Assembly: GCA_934754355.1 (NCBI GenBank)
Contig: CAKVID010000006.1
Coordinates: 16,921-80,920 of the forward strand
DNA from: an uncultured Clostridia bacterium
GTDB taxonomy: Bacteria > Bacillota > Clostridia > Christensenellales > UBA1242
Length of the DNA: 64,000 bases
Reading direction: 5' to 3'
The notes under the pieces were generated by a model. That model made no database searches. It worked only from the letters and a program-made list of their open reading frames with translations, and was not told the origin of the DNA. The position numbers and the translations under genes were made by a program. Below, one piece after another: positions 8,449-16,908 of the stretch. The first letter of the stretch is position 1, and each line of letters opens with the position of its first letter.

Positions 8449-9149
8449 GTATATTTGAATGTAAGAAATTGAGTGTAGGCTACGGAGAGAAAGTGGTATG
8501 CAAAGACATAAATTTTGCCTTAGAGAAGGGACAATATTTGTGTATAATAGGTGAGAATGGTTCGGGTAAGAGTACACTTATCAAGACAATTCTTGGTATT
8601 CAAAAAAGTCTATCGGGCAAGATTACTTTTGATAAAAACTTCAAAAAAAATAGAGTGGGATATTTGCCACAACAGAATGATTTGCAGAAAGACTTTCCAG
8701 CGACTGTTGGCGAAGTTGTAATGTCAGGGTTTGTAAGTGCAATGGGGCTTAGACCATTTTATAAAAAGAGTGAAAAAGATAAGGCAATAGAGATAATGAA
8801 ATATCTAGGAATAGATAATTTCTATAAGACAAGTTTCAGAGAATTATCTGGTGGACAGCAGCAGAGGGTACTGTTAGCAAGGGCTTTGTGTGCAACAGAT
8901 GAAATTCTATTCTTGGACGAGCCTACTAATGCTTTGGACGCTAGGTCTATAAATAAATTCTATAGTTTACTCAAAGACCTAAATAATTCGGGCATGACAA
9001 TTGTAATGGTTTCTCATAATATTGATAAAGTTATGGAGTATGCAACTCATATTGTCTATCTTAAAAATTCTATGACTTTTGCAGGTTCAAAAGAAGAATT
9101 TGAAAGTAGTGATATTGCAAAATCACTAAAGGTGGGTGAAAGCAAATGA
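8445..9149 (+). CDS. znuC: Zinc ABC transporter, ATPase
   Basis: This cytoplasmic ABC ATPase of 234 residues drives zinc import. Walker A (GENGSGKST, about 37-45), Q-loop (LPQQND), signature LSGGQQQR, Walker B (EILFLDEPT) and the switch His (VSHNID) are all intact. It overlaps both znuA and znuB by 4 nt (ATGA junctions), so the three components are made from one coupled transcript. Confidence 0.95.
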   Translation: MSIFECKKLSVGYGEKVVCKDINFALEKGQYLCIIGENGSGKSTLIKTILGIQKSLSGKITFDKNFKKNRVGYLPQQNDLQKDFPATVGEVVMSGFVSAMGLRPFYKKSEKDKAIEIMKYLGIDNFYKTSFRELSGGQQQRVLLARALCATDEILFLDEPTNALDARSINKFYSLLKDLNNSGMTIVMVSHNIDKVMEYATHIVYLKNSMTFAGSKEEFESSDIAKSLKVGESK

Positions 9150-10006
9150 GTATTTGGACAGAATTATCTTATTGTCTGCAAGACGAGACAATAATTAGGT
9201 CTTTGATAGTAGGCGGGCTTATTGCTCTATGTTGTGCAATACTTGGTGTTATTCTTGTACTAAAAAGATATGCTATGATTGGAGATGGTTTGTCTCATGT
9301 GGCTTTTGGTGCAATGACGATTGCTACGGTTTTAACTCTGGCAGATATGTATTTTATGTTGCCAATAACAATTATTGTAGCAATACTACTTATTCGTCTT
9401 ACAAATAAAGGAAAAGTGAAAAATGATAGTGCTATAGCAATGTTGTCTGTAGGTTCACTTGCTTTTGGATATTTGATAGTTAATTTATTCTCAACATCGG
9501 CTAATATTAGCGGAGATGTATGTAGCACATTATTTGGTTCAACTTCTATCCTTACACTTAGCACTCTTGATGTGTGGATTTGTGTGGGTTTAACTCTTGT
9601 GGTTTTGGTTTATTTTATATTTTTCCATAATAAAATATTTGCTATGACATTTGATGAAGACTTTGCCAAGTCTACTGGTGTAAAAACTGCTATTTATAAT
9701 AATATAATGGCGGTAATTATTGGAGTGGTTATAGTCCTTGCTATGAAATTAGTTGGGTCTCTACTTATATCTGCCTTGATAGTATTTCCAGCACTTAGTG
9801 CAATTAGATTGTTTAAATCTTACAAGATGGTTATAATATTCTCAAGTATAATAAGTGTATTTAATGCATTGATAGGAATAATGTTATCTCTTGTTTTGGG
9901 AGATAGGGGAACTCCTGTTGGGGCAACAATTGTTGTTATTAATATTTTCGTTTATTTCATATGTTGGCTAGTAGATATAATAATTCATAATGTAAAGAGG
10001 GCATAA
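9146..10006 (+). CDS. znuB: Zinc ABC transporter, permease
   Basis: This is the integral membrane permease (286 residues) of the metal ABC-3 family. It has about eight hydrophobic segments and the family signature GDGLSHVAFGA near residues 46-56. The conserved C-terminal region (LVGSLLISALIVFPALSA) that contacts the ATPase is present. It is the third gene of the zinc operon and its start overlaps the znuC stop. Confidence 0.95.
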   Translation: MSIWTELSYCLQDETIIRSLIVGGLIALCCAILGVILVLKRYAMIGDGLSHVAFGAMTIATVLTLADMYFMLPITIIVAILLIRLTNKGKVKNDSAIAMLSVGSLAFGYLIVNLFSTSANISGDVCSTLFGSTSILTLSTLDVWICVGLTLVVLVYFIFFHNKIFAMTFDEDFAKSTGVKTAIYNNIMAVIIGVVIVLAMKLVGSLLISALIVFPALSAIRLFKSYKMVIIFSSIISVFNALIGIMLSLVLGDRGTPVGATIVVINIFVYFICWLVDIIIHNVKRA

Positions 10007-10008
10007 GT

Positions 10009-10392
10009 ATGAGAAAAATTTGGAAAAATTGTGTACTTTTTGTTGCAATTGTGCTAATATGTATTACAATAACTGCATGTGGCGGAAGTACTAGGATTAA
10101 TTATGATTTGACGGCAAGTGATACTTATGCTACTTCAACTATTCGGAATATTGAGAAAGACCCATATAAATATAGTGGCAAGACTATTAAAGTGCGTGGG
10201 AAATTAAATGGCAGTAGTAGTTATTATACTCTAAATGAGAATGCAAGTTGTTGTAATTGGGCGTTTGAAGTAAAAATGGACAATGTAACACCTCCAAAGA
10301 GTGGAACTAATGTTACAATTACAGGTAAGTGTGTAGTAGAGAAGATAAATGGTCGTACATCGTGGTATGTAAATGTAAGTAAGATTAATTGA
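10009..10392 (+). CDS. Small lipoprotein of the zinc operon
   Basis: The 127-residue protein has a signal peptide ending in a lipobox (ITAC, Cys at about 24), so it should be lipid-anchored outside the membrane. The mature part is a small beta-rich domain with KTIKVRGKL and NVTITGKCV strands, reminiscent of an OB-fold, and includes a CC pair (about 81-82). No named family is recognised. It starts 2 nt after znuB and is presumably co-transcribed, so a role linked to metal handling is possible but unproven. Confidence 0.75.
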   Translation: MRKIWKNCVLFVAIVLICITITACGGSTRINYDLTASDTYATSTIRNIEKDPYKYSGKTIKVRGKLNGSSSYYTLNENASCCNWAFEVKMDNVTPPKSGTNVTITGKCVVEKINGRTSWYVNVSKIN

Positions 10393-10405
10393 TTAGGAGT
10401 AAACA

Positions 10406-11098
10406 ATGGAAGAATTGAATGTAGTGTATGAAGACAATCACATAATTGTGGTTATTAAGCCTCAGAATATACCTACTCAAGAAGATGATAGCAAAGACAA
10501 AGATTTGCTAACTATGGTCAAAGAATATATCAAAATTAAAGAAAATAAGCTGGGCAATGTATATGTTGGACTTGTGCATAGACTAGATAGACCAACAGGT
10601 GGACTTATGGTTTTTGCCAAGACTAGCAAGGCTGCAAGTAGACTTACTCAAGAAATGCATACAGGCGACTTTAAGAAGAGATATCTAACAGTAGTAGTTG
10701 GCAAGCCTAGAGATAAGAGAGCCAAACTTGTAAATTATCTAATGAAGAATGCTAGAACTAATACTGTTCAAGTAGTTCCAGAACTTACTACTAATGCCAA
10801 AAGAGCCGAACTTGAATATCAAGTACTTGATGAGAAAGAGAAAGTCTCTTTGGTGGAAGTACAATTGTTAACTGGAAGAAGTCATCAGATAAGAGTGCAA
10901 ATGAAACATATTGGTTGTCCAGTTTATGGCGATGTTAAGTATGGTGGAGATAGTCTTGCAAAGGGGCATAATCTAGCACTATGGGCATATGAACTAAAAT
11001 TTATACACCCAACAACCAAAGAAAATATGACTTTCAAATGCTATCCTCCAGAAGATATTGTTCCTTGGAATGTATTTAATCTAAATATTGTTAAATAA
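10406..11098 (+). CDS. RluA-family pseudouridine synthase without S4 domain
   Basis: The 230-residue enzyme isomerises uridine to pseudouridine in rRNA or tRNA. The catalytic block HRLDRPTGGLMVFAKT (Asp in HRLD, about 52-55) and the later RSHQIRVQM and NLALWAYEL segments define the RluA family. There is no N-terminal S4 RNA-binding domain, unlike the second RluA-type enzyme at 14813-15733. It is the last gene before the terminator of the zinc operon, 14 nt after the lipoprotein gene. Its target nucleotide cannot be inferred. Confidence 0.9.
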   Translation: MEELNVVYEDNHIIVVIKPQNIPTQEDDSKDKDLLTMVKEYIKIKENKLGNVYVGLVHRLDRPTGGLMVFAKTSKAASRLTQEMHTGDFKKRYLTVVVGKPRDKRAKLVNYLMKNARTNTVQVVPELTTNAKRAELEYQVLDEKEKVSLVEVQLLTGRSHQIRVQMKHIGCPVYGDVKYGGDSLAKGHNLALWAYELKFIHPTTKENMTFKCYPPEDIVPWNVFNLNIVK

Positions 11099-11104
11099 AT
11101 AAAA

Positions 11105-11133
11105 AAAGTGAGCCAATTACGGCTCACTTTTTT
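11105..11133. terminator. Bidirectional terminator between the znu operon and groEL
   Basis: The 10-bp stem AAAGTGAGCC / GGCTCACTTT has a 6-nt loop with T- and A-runs on both flanks, so it suits both convergent transcripts. Two further hairpins follow before groEL: GGTGT/ACACC (11134-11149) and a 9-bp AATTGTTAT/ATAACAATT stem near 11177. Confidence 0.88.
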
Positions 11134-11209
11134 GGTGTAAGAATACACCAGTAAAGGAAAAATGTTTTATAGGGAAATTGTTATAGAATAACAATTGTTT
11201 TTGTTGGTT

Positions 11210-12838
11210 TTACATTCCGTATGCGTTAGGTATAGCGTTGGGGTCTTTTACATTGATTTTGTCTTCAATATCGCACACTAGAACTTCGGTTGTAAGAAGT
11301 GTAGATGCTACACTTCCAGCATTTTCAAGTGCTGAACGAGTTACTTTTGTTGGGTCAATAATTCCTTGCTCTATCATGTCTACATACTCATTTGTTAATG
11401 CATTATAGCCATAATTTTTAGATTTATTTTGTAGAATATTGTTGATTACTACTCCGCCATCTATTCCGGCATTCTGTGTAATCATTTTAATTGGAGCATA
11501 CAAAGATTTTAAAACTATCTCTGCACCAGTTTTTTCGTCTCCGCTTAATGTTTTTGCTAATTTCTCTACGCTTTCTACGCAATTAATTAGAGCAATTCCG
11601 CCTCCACATACAATGCCTTCTTGTGTGGCACTTTTGGTGGCTTCAATAGCGTCTTCAATACGCAGTTTCTTTTCTTGCATTTCTACTTCGGTGGCGCTTC
11701 CTACATAAATAACGGCAATGCCTCCTATAAGTTTTGCAAGTCTTTCTTGCAAACGATTTTTGTCAAATTCATTATCGCAAGTATCTATTTGACCCTTGAT
11801 TTCATTTACTCTATTTTGAATACTATCGTGAGTACCAGCACCACCAGATATAGTTGTGCTATCTTTGGTTACTTTGATATTGGTTGCATAACCTAATTTG
11901 GATATATCTGTGTCTTTTAGTTCAAAACCTAATTCATCGCATATAAATGTGCCGTGGGTTAGAACTGCAATGTCTTCACACAATGCTTTACGCTTATCTG
12001 CGTATGCAGGGGCTTTGACAGCAACGACATTTAATGCTCCTCTTAATTTATTAAGCACAAGAGTGCTAAGAACTTCATTTTCTATATCTTCGGCAATTAT
12101 TAGTAGTCCTTTGCCACTTTGTGAAACTGCTTCAAGAACCCCAATAATGTCTCCTAAATTTTTAATCTTTTTGTCTGTAATTAAAATGTAAGCATCATTT
12201 AGCAAACATTCCATTTTGTCTGTATTAGTAACCATGTAAGGGGATAGATAACCTCTATCAAATTGCATTCCTTCTACTATTTTTAGTTCTGTCTTTAGAG
12301 TTTTGCTTTCTTCTACTGTAATTACTCCATCTCTGCCTACTTTCTCAAAGCCTTCGGCAATAAGTCTACCTATTTCTTCATCTCCAGCACTAATTGATGC
12401 TACTTGGAATATTTCTTTGGTGCTAGAAACTGGAATGGAGATTTCTTTCAGATGATTGGTTGCTACTTCAATTCCTTTCTGAATACCTTTTCTAAGTATA
12501 ACAGGATTTGCTCCAGCGGTATAATTCTTGATACCCTCACTTACAATACTTTCGGCAAGAATACACGCTGTTGTTGTTCCATCTCCTGCTATTTCATTGG
12601 TTCTAATACTTACTTCCTTGATTAAATTTGCGCCCATGTTTTCATATGGGTCAGGAAGAGATATTTCTTTGGCAATTGTCACTCCATCATTTGTAATAAG
12701 TGGTGTGGCAAATTTTCTATCTAATACTACATTTCTTCCTTTTGGTCCAAGAGTTATTTTAACTGCACTGGTTAATTTTTTAACTCCTGCTTCTAATTTT
12801 TTGATTGCTTCAAATCCGCTAATTATTTGTTTTGACAT
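11210..12838 (-). CDS. groL: Chaperonin GroEL
   Basis: The 542-residue 60-kDa chaperonin forms the ATP-driven folding ring with GroES. The ATP site is intact: KITLGPKGRNVVLD near residue 30 and the GDGTTTA motif near 85. It ends with a single short PNAYGM tail rather than the long GGM repeats common in other GroEL proteins. The gene lies 14 nt downstream of groES with its own AGGAG ribosome site. No CIRCE element is visible upstream of the operon. Confidence 0.97.
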   Translation of the reverse strand: MSKQIISGFEAIKKLEAGVKKLTSAVKITLGPKGRNVVLDRKFATPLITNDGVTIAKEISLPDPYENMGANLIKEVSIRTNEIAGDGTTTACILAESIVSEGIKNYTAGANPVILRKGIQKGIEVATNHLKEISIPVSSTKEIFQVASISAGDEEIGRLIAEGFEKVGRDGVITVEESKTLKTELKIVEGMQFDRGYLSPYMVTNTDKMECLLNDAYILITDKKIKNLGDIIGVLEAVSQSGKGLLIIAEDIENEVLSTLVLNKLRGALNVVAVKAPAYADKRKALCEDIAVLTHGTFICDELGFELKDTDISKLGYATNIKVTKDSTTISGGAGTHDSIQNRVNEIKGQIDTCDNEFDKNRLQERLAKLIGGIAVIYVGSATEVEMQEKKLRIEDAIEATKSATQEGIVCGGGIALINCVESVEKLAKTLSGDEKTGAEIVLKSLYAPIKMITQNAGIDGGVVINNILQNKSKNYGYNALTNEYVDMIEQGIIDPTKVTRSALENAGSVASTLLTTEVLVCDIEDKINVKDPNAIPNAYGM

Positions 12839-12852
12839 TTGTACTTATCTCC

Positions 12853-13134
12853 TTATTTTTCAATTATTGCTAAAATATCTTTTTCTTTGATAATGGTGTA
12901 AATTTGATTACCAATTTTGAATTCATTTCCATTAAACTTATTGAAAATTACTTGGTCGCCAAGTTTTACTTCAAATTCCACATCTTTGCCGTCTAATTTT
13001 CCAGTACCAAGAGCAACAACTTCGCTAATTTCTGGTTGCTTGGCTATTTCTGGTAGAATTATATTGCCAATTTTTTCGTTTTTGACTGGAAGAGTTTTGA
13101 CTACAACTCTATCAAATAATGGTTTTAATTTCAT
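12853..13134 (-). CDS. groS: Co-chaperonin GroES
   Basis: The 93-residue co-chaperonin caps the GroEL ring. It starts with the family's LKPLFDRVVVK strand. The mobile-loop region (KNEKIGNIILPE, about 19-30) and the DQVIFNKF and EKDILAII segments are conserved. AAGGAG lies 6 nt before the ATG. It is the first gene of the minus-strand groESL operon. I searched the upstream 190 bp for TTAGCACTC/GAGTGCTAA (CIRCE) and did not find it, so HrcA control is not supported here. Confidence 0.97.
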   Translation of the reverse strand: MKLKPLFDRVVVKTLPVKNEKIGNIILPEIAKQPEISEVVALGTGKLDGKDVEFEVKLGDQVIFNKFNGNEFKIGNQIYTIIKEKDILAIIEK

Positions 13135-13206
13135 ACTTTTCTCCTTATGTATTATTTAGTTTACAAAAATCATAAGCAAAATCCAAAATCCAATTGTATT
13201 TATTTT

Positions 13207-13235
13207 TTGTCATGTTATGCAAAGTTTTGTATAAT
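13207..13235 (+). promoter_or_regulatory. SigA-type promoter of the SPOR-like gene
   Basis: TTGTCA (13207-13212), 17 bp, TATAAT (13230-13235). The 5' leader to the probable start codon would be about 130 nt. Confidence 0.7.
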
Positions 13236-13372
13236 TTGTAAGTTTAACTAATATATATAAATTAAATAATGTGCATAACGGCAAACAAAAAATAAAAGGC
13301 AAAGTGAGATGAACTTTTGTCTTTTGAAAATTTTTGTATACTAATTATATTTTTGTTATAGCACACGCTAAT

Positions 13373-14203
13373 ATGGAGATTGCAACTTTTATGCCAAAAA
13401 ATTTATATTATGAAGATGTTAAAATTATAAAAAGACCATTTAAAGCCAAATTTAGACGATTTTTATTTTTATTTTCTATGATATTTGTGGTGGTAGGTGT
13501 GGTTTTTGCTTCTATATTTTTGAGCAAAGCACTGGCTGTAGGAAATATCACAACCGCTATTGTATATGGTGGCAAAGATGTTAAGATTGCCAAACAACAA
13601 ATATATCTAGTAACCTTGGGTAAGTATGATAATTATGATGACGCTGAGAAAGTAGCACTTGGTTCAACTATACAAGGTGCTAGTGGCTTTATTTGGTTAA
13701 TAGATAAAGATTATTATGTTGTGGGTAATGCATATAGGAATGGCGATGACGCTAATGTTGTCAAGAAAAATTTGCAATCATCTAACTATGATATTGAAGT
13801 AATTGAGATGACATTTCCAAAAATTAATATGAATTTTGATGACTTTGAGAGCAAGGAAGTATCCAAAATTAAGAAAGCGTTTGAATTTATTGATGATATT
13901 TATGATAATCTATATAATTACTCAATTAAATTTGATAAAGGAGAGATTAATAACTTTGCCGTTTGTAGTAATATTAGTAGTATAAGAGGGGAATGTAAAG
14001 TTCAAATTTCGGGTATACAGGGCTTACTTATGAATAAAAATTCTGATAATCTTCAGAAATTAATTAATTGTCTAACTAAATTAGATGAAATTCTAAATGT
14101 TGCAATACTTAAAACTATAGATAATTCTTCAACAAATTATTCTTTGAAAAATTCAATAGTAAGCATAATGTACGAGAAATATAATTTATACAAGTCTTTG
14201 TAA
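13373..14203 (+). CDS. Membrane protein with SPOR-like domain, possibly sporulation or division
   Basis: This bitopic protein of about 276 residues has a short cytoplasmic N-terminus, one membrane segment (about 30-60) and an extracytoplasmic part. Residues about 75-140 (QIYLVTLGKYDNYDDAEKVA, then a glycine turn, IWLIDKDYYVVGNAYRN, then VKKNLQS) have the strand-helix rhythm of SPOR domains, which bind denuded peptidoglycan. The rest is helical and unassigned. SpoIIB of Bacillus has a comparable layout, so a role at the sporulation septum is possible, but this is inference. The start is uncertain: 13373 or 13391 (the latter has GGAG 12 nt upstream). The next gene is lspA. Confidence 0.65.
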   Translation: MEIATFMPKNLYYEDVKIIKRPFKAKFRRFLFLFSMIFVVVGVVFASIFLSKALAVGNITTAIVYGGKDVKIAKQQIYLVTLGKYDNYDDAEKVALGSTIQGASGFIWLIDKDYYVVGNAYRNGDDANVVKKNLQSSNYDIEVIEMTFPKINMNFDDFESKEVSKIKKAFEFIDDIYDNLYNYSIKFDKGEINNFAVCSNISSIRGECKVQISGIQGLLMNKNSDNLQKLINCLTKLDEILNVAILKTIDNSSTNYSLKNSIVSIMYEKYNLYKSL

Positions 14204-14259
14204 CATTGATATTTTTGGTAACTTTTGTCGGCATTTTAAAGTTTTGGTACTTAATTATT

Positions 14260-14287
14260 TTGGAATTTTGCAAGTTTAATGTATAAT
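14260..14287 (+). promoter_or_regulatory. Likely promoter of lspA-rluD
   Basis: TTGGAA (14260-14265), 16 bp, TATAAT (14282-14287). The -10 box is perfect and the -35 is weak. Confidence 0.55.
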
Positions 14288-14334
14288 CAATGTGTAAGAT
14301 TATTTTTACACATTTTTTTGAAGTTGAGAAATTG

Positions 14335-14838
14335 ATGAAGAAGAGAACAAGTTATATTATTATTGGCATTACGATAGTTGTAGGAATAATTTTGGATTTG
14401 GTGACCAAGGCTTATTTTGCTGAATACTTCAGTGTTCATTCCGAAGATATTGTAGTTATCCCAAATTTCTTTATATTTACATTCTTAAAAAATACTGGTG
14501 CTGCATATGGAATTTTTGGAGATAGTACAGTGATGTTATCTATTGTATCTATCTTATTTGTAATTACATTTATTATTTATGATATTTTCAATCATCAGAA
14601 TAATATATGGTATTCTTTGGGAATAGGGCTTATTATTAGCGGTGCAATTGGTAATCTAGTAGATAGATTATTTCTAGGCTATGTTAGAGATTTTATTAGT
14701 CTTAGAATTTTCAATTTTGTATTTAATTTAGCAGATTTATTTATAACTATAGGAGTTATATGTTTTCTAATTTATTTAATAATTAATATTGTAAAAGAGA
14801 AAAAGGGCAAAGATGGAGTGGAAAATAACAAAAGATAA
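14335..14838 (+). CDS. lspA: Lipoprotein signal peptidase
   Basis: This 167-residue integral membrane aspartyl protease removes signal peptides from diacylglyceryl-modified prolipoproteins. It has four membrane segments. The catalytic Asp motifs are GNLVDRL and FNLADLFI, and the upstream conserved LKNTGAAYG is present. I start at ATG 14335, since the upstream in-frame ATG at 14290 falls only a few bases after the -10 box. The window encodes several lipobox proteins that would be its substrates. The 3' end overlaps rluD by 26 nt. Confidence 0.95.
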   Translation: MKKRTSYIIIGITIVVGIILDLVTKAYFAEYFSVHSEDIVVIPNFFIFTFLKNTGAAYGIFGDSTVMLSIVSILFVITFIIYDIFNHQNNIWYSLGIGLIISGAIGNLVDRLFLGYVRDFISLRIFNFVFNLADLFITIGVICFLIYLIINIVKEKKGKDGVENNKR

Positions 14839-15733
14839 TGTTGGGCGTAGACTGGATATATTTTTGCAGAATGAATTTCAAGACAAAACTAGGTCTCATA
14901 TTAAACACTGGATAGATAATGCAGATGTGCTTGTAAATGGCAAGGCTGTTAAAGCAGGGTATTCACTTAGAGAAAATGATATAATTAATCTGGGCGAGAT
15001 AGAGGAGAAAGTTTTATCCGCTAAGCCACAAGATATTCCTATAGATATTGTGTATGAAGATGAAGACTTGGCGGTTATTAATAAGCCACAGGGAATGGTT
15101 GTACACCCAGCAATTAATAATTACGATGGAACGCTGGTTAATGCACTTATGTATAAATTAGATAGTCTTAGTAGTATAAATGGCGTAATTAGACCGGGAA
15201 TAGTACATCGACTAGATAAAGATACATCGGGATTATTGGTTATAGCCAAGAATGATAATGCTCATGTATCACTTAGTAATCAAATAGCGACTAAAGAATG
15301 CAAGCGTATTTATTGGGCTTTGGTTGATGGGGTTGTTAAGAGTGATGGCGAGATAAAAACTCTAATTGGTAGAGATAAGAAAAATAGACTTAAAATGGCA
15401 GTAACAAATGATGGCAAAGTAGCAGAAACAATGTATAGGGTATTAGAAGTGCTTGGCAATTATACTTTGGTGGAATTTGAATTGAAAACGGGAAGAACTC
15501 ATCAAATAAGAGTTCATAGCGCGTATTTGCATCACCCAATTGTTGGAGATAAACTATATAATAACAATAAATGCAAATTCAATCTCAATGGACAATTGCT
15601 ACACGCAAAGAAATTGATTCTAACACACCCGAGGACTAATAAACTTATGACATTTGAGTGTGAATTGCCCGATTACTTTAAAAAAGTTCTTATTAATCTA
15701 AATTCTAAATTTGTAGATAGTAACTGTAAATAA
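14813..15733 (+). CDS. rluD: RluD-type 23S rRNA pseudouridine synthase
   Basis: This 306-residue enzyme has an N-terminal S4 RNA-binding domain (about 10-60) followed by the RluA-family catalytic domain. The active-site block is VHRLDKDTSGLLVIAKND, with the catalytic Asp in HRLD, and RTHQIRVH follows later. The S4 plus RluA order is that of RluD, which modifies helix 69 of 23S rRNA, but paralogues share the layout, so the exact target is inferred. It overlaps the end of lspA. The lspA-rluD order is common in Firmicutes. Confidence 0.9.
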   Translation: MEWKITKDNVGRRLDIFLQNEFQDKTRSHIKHWIDNADVLVNGKAVKAGYSLRENDIINLGEIEEKVLSAKPQDIPIDIVYEDEDLAVINKPQGMVVHPAINNYDGTLVNALMYKLDSLSSINGVIRPGIVHRLDKDTSGLLVIAKNDNAHVSLSNQIATKECKRIYWALVDGVVKSDGEIKTLIGRDKKNRLKMAVTNDGKVAETMYRVLEVLGNYTLVEFELKTGRTHQIRVHSAYLHHPIVGDKLYNNNKCKFNLNGQLLHAKKLILTHPRTNKLMTFECELPDYFKKVLINLNSKFVDSNCK

Positions 15734-15766
15734 ATTATAAAATATTATTAAAAGGAGATAAAAATT

Positions 15767-16033
15767 ATGGCAAAAAATACTGGAGGAATGAGTTGGAGAG
15801 GATTTTTTAATCTACTTGCATTTATATCTGTTGTTTGTATTGGACTAGCATTTACAATAGGCAAAATAGGTGGCGGAAATTTGGCAAGTTCATTAAGACA
15901 AGTATCTGATATATTGGCATATTGTATAGTTGCAATTTCATCATTTTTCTTTGCTTACAATCGTAGACATTGGGCTTACTTTGTAGTTTGGGTAGTTTGT
16001 GTAGCATTAATAATTGTGTTTATGATAATCTAG
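15767..16033 (+). CDS. Small integral membrane protein
   Basis: The 88-residue protein has three hydrophobic stretches (about 10-32, 45-62 and 68-88), a basic NRRH turn between the last two, and almost no soluble part. No family is recognised. AAAGGAG sits 9 nt before the ATG. It follows rluD by 33 nt, and the repeat array begins 3 nt after its stop codon. Confidence 0.75.
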   Translation: MAKNTGGMSWRGFFNLLAFISVVCIGLAFTIGKIGGGNLASSLRQVSDILAYCIVAISSFFFAYNRRHWAYFVVWVVCVALIIVFMII

Positions 16034-16035
16034 GA

Positions 16036-16514
16036 GTTTCATACAAAGTAGTCTGCAAGACACCTTGATATGAAACGACGACGATTGCCAGCAACCTGTA
16101 TCAACGAAGTGGATACATATGACGAAGTCATAGCCAACAGAGTTGGGGGTTGGCTGGTATAATATGAGAAGTTCATATATATCAAATGATGATGTAGTCT
16201 GTAAGACACCTTGATATGAAACGACGACGATTGCCAGCAACCTGTATCAACGAAGTGGATACTTGTGACGAAAGTCACGACCAACAGAGTTGGAGGTTGG
16301 CTGGTATAATGAGAAAGTAAAGTTTTTATGCAGTAAAAAATATCATAGTCTGCAAGACACCTTGATATGAAACGACGAAGATTGCCGGCAACCTGTATCA
16401 ACGAAGTGGATACATATGACGAAGTCATAGCCAACAGAGTTGGAGGTTGGCTGGTATAATATGAGAAGTTCATATATATCAAATGATGATGATGTAGTCT
16501 GCAAGACACCTTGA
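16036..16514 (+). repeat. Tandem array of structured ~150-bp repeats (four core hairpins, three three-arm bodies)
   Basis: The order is core, body, core, body, core, body, core. The core is a hairpin whose interior is CAAAGTAGTCTGCAAGACACC in copy 1 (16044-16064). In copy 1 it sits on an 8-bp stem GTTTCATA/TATGAAAC (16036-16043 with 16069-16076). Bodies are at 16088-16157, 16234-16304 and 16385-16454. A closing stem (CCAGCAACC with GGTTGGCTGG) encloses three hairpins: TGTATC/GATACA, TATGAC-GAA-GTCATA and CCAAC-AGA-GTTGG. Copy 2 has TTGTGAC-GAAA-GTCACGA in the second arm, with paired changes. The last core is followed by unrelated AT-rich sequence. It is not a CRISPR array: there are no unique spacers and the period is too long. 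No coding function is seen. Confidence 0.9.
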
Positions 16515-16543
16515 AAATTTTAAAATTTTTAGGTATGTAACTT

Positions 16544-16888
16544 ATGAAGAAATTTTTACAAGATTTTTTTAAGAGCAAACTTAATATAATATTATTTGTA
16601 TTGCAAACGCTTGCAATAATCTTTGTGTGTTTGGCAAGCATTTGGAATTTAGCAGTTATGTTTGTTCTTATTTTTGAAGGATTATTCTTTATAGTGTTTG
16701 GTATCAAAAATTTGCAGAAAAATAAAAAACTTGATGAACAACTAGAATTGTTAAGTAAAATAAGTATTGAGAATATTGATATGCAGAGAGAATGCAAGAG
16801 AAATAATCTAATCAAAAAATCAAATGTCTTTACATCAATCATTTATTTTTTGATGGGAGTAATGCTTCTAATTGTTGCAATAATTTGA
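16544..16888 (+). CDS. Small membrane protein
   Basis: This 114-residue protein has hydrophobic segments at about 12-30, 33-52 and 95-114, separated by a charged helix (NLQKNKKLDEQLELLSKIS). No family is recognised. It begins 30 nt after the last repeat core, and its ribosome site is weak. Transcription may come through the repeat array. Confidence 0.6.
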   Translation: MKKFLQDFFKSKLNIILFVLQTLAIIFVCLASIWNLAVMFVLIFEGLFFIVFGIKNLQKNKKLDEQLELLSKISIENIDMQRECKRNNLIKKSNVFTSIIYFLMGVMLLIVAII

Positions 16889-16908
16889 CTTTATTTATTG
16901 ACATAAAG

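Noticed and set aside
11146..11160. Shared 12-mer CCAGTAAAGGAA at about 11149 and 33501
   Set aside because: Matches of this length are expected by chance in an A+T-rich window of this size; no structure or context links the two.
13270..13310. c-di-GMP (GEMM) riboswitch in the leader of the SPOR-like gene
   Set aside because: GGCAAAC and GGCAAAG pieces are there, but the second half of the aptamer (GGTAGGTAGCGGGG-type) is missing and the stems do not form.
13141..13333. CIRCE/HrcA operator upstream of groESL
   Set aside because: No TTAGCACTC/GAGTGCTAA repeat is visible.
16088..16157. tRNA gene
   Set aside because: The fold is cloverleaf-like and about 70 nt, but the T-loop, D-loop and acceptor features are absent.
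16036..16514. CRISPR array
   Set aside because: Units are about 150 bp and fully repeated. There are no short direct repeats with unique spacers, and no cas genes.
16039..16842. Minus-strand open frame of 267 codons across the repeat array
   Set aside because: Its translated repeats simply mirror the 150-bp DNA repeats, it has no ribosome site, and it overlaps the plus-strand 114-residue gene. The DNA structure explains the pattern better.
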